64,000 bases of DNA from Neopestalotiopsis rosae (taxonomy: Eukaryota; Ascomycota; Sordariomycetes; Amphisphaeriales; Sporocadaceae): the NCBI GenBank assembly GCA_023078685.1, contig JALGAS010000002.1:2604001-2668000 (forward strand). Direction: 5' to 3'. The position numbers and the translations under genes were made by a program. Below are positions 56,108-64,000 of this stretch, one piece after another. The notes below the pieces were generated by a model. The model searched no databases. It had not been told where the DNA came from and saw only the letters and a program-made list of their open reading frames with translations. The number at the start of each line of letters is the position of its first letter. Within the stretch, counting starts at the first letter, position 1.

Positions 56108-57947
56108 ATGTTGCCTGGCTCAATGAACATCACCCCGGTCGCCATGTCAGGCGATCAACACGATATCGCAACGGAAAAGAATGTTGCCAAAGGCGCTGAT
56201 GCGCTGTTGGCCTATGTCAACCAGACGGATGCCATAGTTCTCGATGAAGCGACCAACAGGAGAATTGTCCGGAAGATTGACACGCACGTTCTACCATGGC
56301 TATGCGGTCTCTATGTTCTCCAATATCTCGACAAGGGCGTGTAAGTTACTTCTTCATTCACTATTCGATAAACTCCAAGGCAGGGAGGAAAAGAACAGAA
56401 ATATACAAACAGAACAAGATATTAACAGATTGCGAGTAATATAGAGTCAGCTATTCCTCCGTCATGGGCATAATGACAGACGCAAACCTGACGACAAGTC
56501 AATTCACCTGGCTGGGGAGTATATACTATCTTGGCTACATGGCCGCGCTGCCTCTCCATAACCGCATGTTTCAAGTCTTTGCGCCCTCCAAGTACATTGC
56601 CGCCAATATGATGGCTTGGGGTGTCGTGCTGGCCTTCATGGCTCTTTGCAATAACTTCACCGGCCTGATGATTCAGCGCGCTTTCCTCGGAAGCCTGGAG
56701 TCGGTCATCAATTGCGGTTTTGTGCTACTGACTGCTCGATGGTGTAAGTTTCTCCATGAATGGCATCTATTGAGTTTTGATTTTTTTGGCTCTTCCTAGA
56801 GCGAATTCGTTTCAAGACTACTTCGTTATGTCTGCGTAACTCGAAGTGATGACATGCACTATAGTATCATAGAAAGGTCACCCGGCGAGTCACCAAGAAA
56901 GAAGCTAATGTATCATGTTTCAAAATAGACCGTAAATACGAGCACGGCGCCCGCGTCTCTTTATGGAGCGCCTGCAACGGCCTCGCCACCATGATCGGCG
57001 CCCTCATCGCCTACGGCTGCCTCTCGGGCGTCGAAGCCGGCGTGAGCATCGCCCTGCCCTCGTGGAAGATCATGGCGCTGTGCCTCGGCTGCGCCTCGGC
57101 CGTCTACGGCGCCGCCATGTTCCGGTTCGTGGCGCCGAGCCTGCTCGAGGCCCGCTTCTTCTCCGAGCAGGAGAAGCGCCTCGCCGTCGAGCGCCTGCGC
57201 GGGAACCACCAGGGCATCGGTTCCGGCGCCTTCAAGTGGTACCAGGTCCGCGAGGCCCTCGCCGACCCGCGCACCTGGCTCTACGTCGCCTTTGTCCTGA
57301 CGTCGCAGATGCCCGCCGCGGGGCTGAGCTTCCTGTCCAGCCTGCTCATCAAGTCCCTCCGCTTCGACAACAAGCAGACGCTGCTCCTGGGCATGCCGGG
57401 CGGGGCCCTGCAGATCGCCTTTCAGCTGTCCGCGGGCTGGATCGCGGACCGGACCCAGCAGCGCAGCCTGACGGCGCTGGCTTACCAACTGCTGTGCCTG
57501 TTTGGCGGCGCTCTACTCATTGGCCTCGGCAACGTCTCGCCTCTGTACGACCGCGCCGGCCAGCTCGCCGCGTACTTTATCCTGGGGGGCGCCTGCGCCA
57601 TTGCCTACTACCTCGTGCTGGCCCTGGTGGCGTCCAACGTGCTCGGCACGACCAAGAAGATGGCCACCAATGTTATTTTGTTCCTGGCCATGGCTGTGGC
57701 TTACCTGGTCGGGCCGCAAATGTTTCGCGATCCTCCGTACTACCACACGGCCAAGTATGCAACGGTGGGATTGTGGATCGCTTCTGTTGTCATTTTAATG
57801 ATTATCTACATTCTCAATAGATGGGAAAACAGTAGAAGAGACAAGTTACAGAGGGAACAGGCACAAGCAGGTGTCCAGGAGATCACAAATGTTGAGTTCT
57901 TGGATCTTACCGATCGAGAGAATCCCAGTTTTCGCTATGTGCTCTAA
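56108..57947 (+). CDS. MFS transporter, allantoate-permease (Dal5) type, 516 aa
   Basis: A plasma-membrane anion:cation symporter of the Dal5/Tna1 group that carries ureides, vitamins or other carboxylates. Exons 56108-56340, 56445-56743 and 56929-57947 join in phase (all GTAAGT donors). The frame could reach 56084, but only from a TTG. The N-terminal 50 residues are cytosolic. TM1 is at about 65-80 (WLCGLYVLQYLDKG). Typical segments are SYSSVMGIMTDANLT, FTWLGSIYYLGYMAALPLHN, AFLGSLESVINCGF and WYRKYEHGARVSLW across the second junction. About 12 TM helices fit. Exon 3 is much more GC-rich than exons 1-2 and the introns, so it is open in several frames. The substrate is unknown. Confidence 0.92.
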
Positions 57948-58192
57948 TGGAAAGTGCCTTGGCCCCAAGGTGGGACCCTCTTTGATCATAGAGAGTGAAG
58001 TAAATAAAATTATTGATACAAAATATTGGCCCCGAATCAGGTCAAGATCTACAACTTATTAAGAAGAAAAAGAAGAAGAAGAAGAAGAAGAAGAAGAAGA
58101 AAAATGCTACCGGAAACATGAATGTAGTGAATCGAATTGCTGTGATTGGGATGACCAAGTCGATTCGTCACGGCACTACTCAAAGCAGTGTA
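57948..58192. other. 3' spacer with GAA repeat
   Basis: A 245-bp stretch between the converging MFS and Ser/Thr-rich genes, with the GAA tract described separately. Confidence 0.5.
58061..58104. repeat. GAA triplet microsatellite
   Basis: About 11 GAA triplets plus A-rich flanks. They are visible directly, lie outside coding sequence, and sit about 110 bp after the MFS stop. Confidence 0.95.
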
Positions 58193-61100
58193 CTAAAACT
58201 TTGCCTTGTTGCACCGTGCTCCATCGTTTTGACCTGCCGTAGGTCCAGCAGCCAGAAATGTGGACGTGGGAACGAAACTAGAGTTATCCCCGTTTGGAGG
58301 TATGTTGAATTTCCAAATCTGGCCACTGCCGTTTTCGGAACCATACAAATACCCATCTTCAGATGAATATGCGGCGCCCCATCTGTTTTTGCCCGAGGCG
58401 ATGACATTGCCCAAGTCGGCAATGACTGACCATGTCTTGGTGGTCCGGTCGAAGCGCTGCAGATAGGTGTGTAGATCGCCCGCGCTCTGCTGGTCATACC
58501 CGAGTCCATACAGATAATTGCCCCCGCCTGGGACAAAGGCCCAGTCGAGAACATAGTGAGGCGGCGAAGCTATGTATCCGCTTGTGACTGTGGTGGCAAA
58601 TGCAGTTGATGTTGGCCTTAGATCCACCTGCATCCAGTAGGTTCCGAGGTAAGTGGCCCAATATTGTGAACTGTCATCCACGTCTCCCGCGTTCGGGTAC
58701 CATTTGGAACTGATATTCAACGACTTGAGGTTCGTCATATCACCATTTCCTGCAATACGTATCAGGTCGCAGGGCGAATTGAGAGTTGTACCCCAGGAGC
58801 CATAGATGAAGTTATCGGCAACATTGTAACCGATGGCCTGGATATTGCGACTTCCGTCGCCAACGGTCTGCTTGACTAGATCTACAGAACCACTCGTGAT
58901 GTTGACTCTGTAGAACGAACTGAACTGTACCAAGTAACCGTATGGGTCACAGTTTAGAGTTGGTAGTGGTGTATACACCACAACTGTGCCCTGGACAGTC
59001 CCGCTTGCTGTTCGGACAGTGGTGGTGCTAGCTGTTGTGCCTGTATAACCGGTGGTGGTAGTTGTATAGCTTGGGTTTTGTACGATCACCGTTCCTGCAG
59101 GTGTCCCGCTGGGTGGAACGGTTGTTGTAGTTGCACTGCCTCCCGTATAGAGTGTTGTGACAGTGGTTGTACTGGCTGCCTTGGTCGAAGAGCTGGTAGA
59201 CGAGCTGGTAGACGAGCTGGTAGAGCTAGTGGATGTCCGCGATGAAGTGGTACTAAAGGTAGTGCTAGACGTTGAGCTGGCAATTGTGCTGCTGGCAGAA
59301 GAAACAGATACGTTGCTAGTCGAAGAAACAGTTGAGCTGCTAACAGACGGGATTGTCGTGCTGCTTGTAGTTGTTGGGCTGCTAGACGAGAGACTCCCTG
59401 TAGTCCGTGAACTTATCGTACTGCTGCTTGCAGGAATAGATGAGCTGCTACTGACAATCGCAGAGGAAGTGGAGCTGGCGGTTGAAGTAGCCTGCGTTGT
59501 GGCGCCAGAAGAGCCGCTTGATGTCACACTAGAAGTTGTGCTGCCAGAGGACATGCTGCTTGCACTACTCAAAGTTGATGTGGACGCGCTACTAGCTGCA
59601 GTATCACCAATGGTTGAACTGCTGCGCGAGCTACTAGTACTTATGCTATCGGAAGAACTCGATGAAGTGGTGGAACTGCTTGCTCCAGAGGACAAAGAAA
59701 TGACTTGGCTCGATGATGCCGAGCTCGTACTGCCTGGAAGTTCGGAAGTTTTGGTGTTACTAATGCCTTCACTGCTTAATAAAGTGTTACTACTGGTTGC
59801 TGATATGAATGTATTGCTACCTGTTGTTGGTGGTGTTGTAAAGGAGCTCGAGTCGGAAGTGGAAGCAGAGAAACTGCTAGTTGCCAGAGATGATTCACCG
59901 CCAGTCGTTAAGATAGGTGAAGGTTCATTGGATTCCGAGGCGGATGTAGCACTCGTAGCAGTAGACTCGCCAATGCTAAAGCTAGGAATTGGGACGCTGC
60001 TTGCAATGCTAACACTACTGCTGCTTGTCTCAGTTACCGGATCTGTACTTGTACTTATTTGAGGTAACATTGAGCTGGAAGGAGGTATGACCACGGAAGC
60101 CGAAGCGTCGTCAGTGCTCGACGTTTCCATCAAAGACGAACCAGCTGTCGAAGAAGGCGGCGGTGGCGACACCGTGCTCGAAGCATCACTTTCCAAGATG
60201 GTTGACGAGGAAGAAACTGAAGTACTTGCGGGTATCGTAGTGTCGCTGTTAACAAACGTGGACTGATCTTGAGTAATAGTGTCTGTGTTTATAGAGGGGA
60301 AAGTGCTGCTCGTAAATACAGTCTCAGAAACCGGGTTTGAAAAAGATTCCGCTGGAGACGAAGGAGATGAGGTGACGAATGTGCCTGGGCTTGTTTCAAA
60401 GTCTTGAGTACTGATATCAGTACCGGCGCTGGATGTTGGATCTATCGGTGTCGGTCCGAGACTGTCAGATAATGAACTCGACGTTGTAAGCTCAGAACTG
60501 GAAGATATGGTGGTCGTTTCGGCCGTGGGTTTACTGCTATCGGATGCGTCACTTGGTGTAGTCTCAGTACTACTAGCAAGTGAAGTGTCGTCAAGCTGAC
60601 TCGAGGCAGAAGTGAGCGCTGGACTGGACAAGCTCCCAGATACTGACGGATCTGACAAGGTTTGGAATTGTGATTCTGTCACATCTATAGAAGCCGACGA
60701 AGATGTGTCGCCCGGCTCCGATGTCATTGCCAATGTAGATCGGGGCGATGAAGAATCTACAGACGACACTGCCGATTCGCTTTCAGCAAGCTGAGAACTG
60801 GTAAAGGAAACGGACCCAGTGGGTGGAGCTTCCAGAGAGGATGCCACTGAATTCGAAGAGCTTTGACTTTGAGAAGTGCTCGAATCAAGAGACCCGAGGC
60901 TGGATATTGTCGCAGCGGAGCTGGCCGATGACGATGTCACATCCTCGATCACTATATTGCCATTTTTACACGAGTTCACTGGAATTTGACAATCAGTATA
61001 TACCAAAATTCATGAAGTGTCTCACAGAGCATCAGCAACCCACCTGCGTATACAACCAATTTGATTGGACTGCAGCCCGTCAAGCCAGGATCTGCGACAA

Positions 61101-63469
61101 AGGTGGCAAAAACGTCTCCATTTGCGTTTTGACAGAACCCGGCGGTGCCGTTATAAAATGTCTCATTGTTCCACTGTAAGGTATTATTCACTACAGTGAA
61201 AGCTAGGGGTTGATGTATTGTTAGCATCTCTCCTACCCTTCATCAAGTTGTAAATCTGAAATGACTTGCTCGTTGAAATTATTCCCCCAGAATAATTGGC
61301 CATGCTGATGTATGGAATCCCAGGGTCAACAGACAAAGACTTTATACCTGTCCTTGCGACAAGCTCACCGGCAGACTGGCGGTACACAGAGGCCTCACTA
61401 CAATTGCTAGGATTAGAGATGGTTTCATTTCCAACAAAATTTGACGGGTCGTCACGTTTCGATAAGCGCATATCTCTCTTCCGGGTGGTATTGGTGATCT
61501 GGAACTCGACTCCCAGGATGACGGTGGAGATACTGGAGGCACTGAGTGTACTCCTTGATGATGTGGGTGTCATTACCGGCGTGATTGTGCCAGTGACAGA
61601 TGAAGTTGGAGAATTGGCTGCTTCTGTGCTTTCCATGCTCGAAGTGCTGGAGATCTCTGCGCCTCCGCTCTGTGGTGGAAGACTCTGGGAGACAAAGCCC
61701 GCTGTTGTTGTTGATGCGATATTAGTAGCGTCATCAGACGCTGTACTTGACGGCGAATCTGAACTCGATCCATTGATGGCTGTTGCAGATACAGCCGTAG
61801 ACAGAATTGTTCCAGTTGATTCAGCACTTGGCTGACCGAGGCTCGAATTTGGTGGAGATTGAGAATTTACATCCCCATCGACACTCTGTGTAGCCGAGCT
61901 GGTCCCAGGGTCTGTCGACAGAAAACTCAAAGTCGATGTCGTCTGGGAAGTGAGACTTTCACCTGATAGTCCATCTGAGCCCGTATTAGAGTTCACAGAC
62001 TCGGAGCTGAAAGTCGAAACAGCCTGAGAACTGGAGTCCCCTCCTTCAGTTTGTCCCCTTTGGCTGGTGAGTCCTCCTGTAGGCTGTTCGTTCGATACTG
62101 TTCTCGACTCTATAGTGGCGGTCACGCCACCTTCTGTGTCATTCACATCAGAGGTGACAGTGATAATAACCGATCCGGGGTTCGTGCCACTGGCCGGGAT
62201 CGTGGTAGTCCCAACAACGGGGCCGGTAACGATGGAGGTTGGCACTGTACCGGGATTTACGGTGACGATCACCACCCCCAAAGAAGTCGTGGTTCCAGCA
62301 ACTGACCTAGTAACGGTTTGGGGAACAATCGTTACGGTGACACCACCGGCATTGCCACCGCCGGGCGGTACAGTAGTTGTTCCAGCTGCAGGACCAGTAA
62401 TCGTGACTGGGACGAGGGTGATGATGACGGTTTCTTCAATGCTACCGCTGGCCGGTATGACGGAGGAGCCGGCCACAGGACCCTCTACAATGGAAGTAGC
62501 AGTAGATCCGGGAGTGACTGTCACAATGATGGCGGCAGAATTAGACCCACTGACTGCGATCGTCATTGTACCCCCAATCAAACCAGTCACTGTTGTAGGC
62601 ACCACGGTTTGAACCACTGCACCACCTGGAGCCGTTGATGTGCCAGCCACGGGACCAATGACTATGGACGTATCTCCCGGAGCAACTGTGACGATCACGC
62701 TAGGGGGTTTCGTGCCACTGCCTTGAACTGTGCTCGTGCCTGCTATACTTCCGGTCACGGTCGAGGGAACAATAGTAATGATAAGTCCACCTGGATTGTC
62801 GCCGCTGGCCTCGATAGTTGAGGTGCCCGCCACGGTACCTGTAGTCAAGATCGGAACGACGGTCACAACGACGGTGCCGGGGATTTCGCCATTGGGCGGG
62901 ATCGATGAAGTTCCTGCAACAGTGCCAAATAATGTATTTGTTGCCAATGGCCGGGGGCTCAAACTCGATATATCCTGAGAATTGATTTCTCCTCCTATGG
63001 TCTGTCCAATCGCACTGGAAGGTACAATAGGATCGCTGGTCTCTGTTGCAGTTTCTGTCGGACTCTCACCGCTTGGCGAGTTCAAGTCTGTAGAGCCATC
63101 ATTTCTTGTGCTATGAGATTGCAACGTCTCACCAGATATGCTCAGCGGCTCTGAACTTATACGGGTGTCAGCACCTTTCGATGTGGACAATAGTTCCGTA
63201 GATATTCCCCCGGCTTGGAAAGAGTTCCCGCCAGATGACTTTGGCGGGATTCTCCCTCCAGGCAACGTGCCATCTTCTTCCGGCTGTATCGTGACCTCGT
63301 CTGGCTGTACTGTAACCAGTATAGTTGTGATATAAGTATAGCACACTGACCAAGGCTGAATAGGTGCTGTATCTGACGCTAGTTGTTGATTATCGTCAAC
63401 CTGGACTCGAGTTACTGCCGCTTGGACGCATACGAGCAAAGTGAATACGGCCAAATATCGACAAAGCAT
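58193..63469 (-). CDS. Secreted Ser/Thr-rich repeat protein (adhesin-like), 1714 aa
   Basis: Three exons: 63469-61270, 61202-61044 and 60978-58193. The ATG at 63469 (MLCRYLAVFTLLVCVQA) gives a signal peptide; the frame two codons upstream begins with GTG. Residues 150-450 hold about nine degenerate 30-residue repeats (GxVAGTSTI, then VIVTVxPxTVTG). The region after the FQITNTTRKRDMRLSKR motif crosses intron 1 (TTFTVVNNTLQWNNETFYNG, then AGFCQNANGDVFA), which resembles the DUF7908 domain. A Ser/Thr block of about 600 residues follows, probably O-glycosylated. PSGT-GTVIV repeats come next, and the C-terminal 250 residues resemble a DUF6923-type propeller (DPYGYLVQFSSFY). No GPI anchor signal is seen. 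Intron 1 is best read as GC-AG. A surface or adhesion role is inferred. Confidence 0.85.
59191..59226 (-). repeat. 12-nt tandem repeat within the Ser/Thr block
   Basis: Three copies of AGCTGGTAGACG (plus-strand reading) encode a short Ser/Thr repeat. It is part of the coding sequence and prone to slippage. Confidence 0.8.
62140..62930 (-). repeat. About nine 30-residue protein repeats
   Basis: Each unit has a core like AGTSTI or AGTTTV, then Pro/Gly/Ser, then a beta-rich VIVTVxP strand and TVTG. The units vary in length (some carry an extra TSIVxG insert) and are too diverged at DNA level to be recent copies. Confidence 0.8.
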
Positions 63470-64000
63470 TCTCACAGGTCACCGTATCATGACAGAGAAT
63501 TGATGGTTGAGTTCCATGGAACAGATAGACGTGAAAGAGCGTGGTGTGCCTTTGGCTTAAGAGATGTTACCTCCTACACTCGTTACATATGGCAGACTTG
63601 CGTTCCAAACAATGCATGACTGCCTAGCAACCAAGGGATATCAGGCGCCACATTTGCGGACCGAAGCGCATGGCGAAGACATTGTCTAGTATGACGCATA
63701 CAAATCGCTGTTGCATATTTGCCAATTGCTCTTCGTCGGCAAAGGCTGCCGCACGATAATGAGCTTGGGCAACCGAATTCTCACTCTCTCAAAGATCAGA
63801 GAATCTGCCAAGCTCATTTACCATCTGTTTCAGTATGATATTAGGAAATTTTCCATAATCGACGATTTAGCAGAGAGTTGGAATGCTAAAATTGTAGCTG
63901 GTGCAACTTTATGAACACTGAGTCCTCTACTGGCGTGGAAATGAAAACTGTTGATGGCTCAATCGTAAGACTTCTCGCGGCTCTGAGAGGAGCGCGCATT
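63470..64000. other. Upstream region of the Ser/Thr-rich gene
   Basis: About 530 bp to the right edge. It probably holds that gene's promoter and leader. The ORFs at 63383-63619 and 63711-63914 lack coding character. Confidence 0.45.

Noticed and set aside
56961..57820. Long ORFs on both strands over the MFS exon 3 (56963-57820 +, 56961-57488 -)
   Set aside because: High GC removes stop codons; the products are Arg/Pro/Ala/Gly-rich while the transporter frame has clear membrane helices.
59157..60062. 301-codon + strand ORF rich in Leu, Val and Glu
   Set aside because: It is antisense to the Ser/Thr repeat block; regular Ser and Thr codons read backwards give exactly this composition.
61203..61236. 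34-nt GT-AG intron in the Ser/Thr-rich gene
   Set aside because: It is shorter than introns normally spliced in these fungi; the GC-AG alternative has a better length and protein match.
62140..62930. CRISPR-like or transposon-like tandem array
   Set aside because: The units are diverged coding repeats in one frame of a eukaryotic gene, with no identical direct repeats or unique spacers.

Overview
This window reads as nuclear DNA of a filamentous ascomycete (Pezizomycotina, most likely a Sordariomycete and perhaps Hypocreales). The evidence is many short introns (about 50-120 nt) with GTAAGT-type donors and CTAAC/CTGAC branch points, 5' leaders rich in C and T, long intergenic spacers, and recognisable fungal housekeeping genes such as DASH Dad3, the Sds3 family, Rpn6, Sof1 and Sba1. 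The order-level placement is inference. There are no operons, phage, CRISPR arrays, insertion sequences, or rRNA or tRNA genes that I could support.

Layout. 1-6 kb: the 3' part of an unassigned gene (+), then a 966-residue coiled-coil orphan (-). 6.5-17 kb: RFC1 (-) diverges from mitochondrial uL16m (+); then an acidic orphan (+), a small membrane protein (-) and mitochondrial uS5m (+). 17-23 kb: DASH subunit Dad3 (-) and a seven-exon NLR-type N-terminus/ankyrin-like protein (+). 23-29 kb: a secreted type-B carboxylesterase (-), ESCRT-III Vps24 (-) and the p23/Sba1 co-chaperone (+). 30-34 kb: a large ADP-ribosyltransferase fused to a UBE2Q-like E2 domain (-). 36-42 kb: a COG7-like Golgi tether protein (+), a basic low-complexity protein (+), a possible tiny membrane protein (+) and an Sds3-type Rpd3L subunit (+). 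42.8-49.7 kb: an AsaB/CmcJ-like oxygenase (-) diverging from an AT-hook giant (+). 50-54 kb: Rpn6 (-) diverging from Sof1 (+). 54-58 kb: a cupin protein (+) and a Dal5-type MFS transporter (+). 58-63.5 kb: a 1714-residue secreted Ser/Thr-rich repeat protein (-).

Most genes belong to unrelated core functions: replication, mitochondrial translation, kinetochore, ESCRT, proteasome, ribosome biogenesis and chromatin. There is no biosynthetic cluster. The accessory-looking content is the NLR-like gene, the carboxylesterase, the AsaB-like oxygenase, the cupin, the MFS transporter and the terminal wall/adhesin-type gene. The most interesting signals are the ART-E2 fusion, a probable GC-AG intron in the adhesin-type gene, two minimal upstream ORFs whose stop codons overlap the main start codon, an 18-nt microexon in the Sba1 gene, and MCB-like ACGCG(T) elements upstream of RFC1. 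Exon borders were read by eye and checked for frame arithmetic; no transcript evidence was available.
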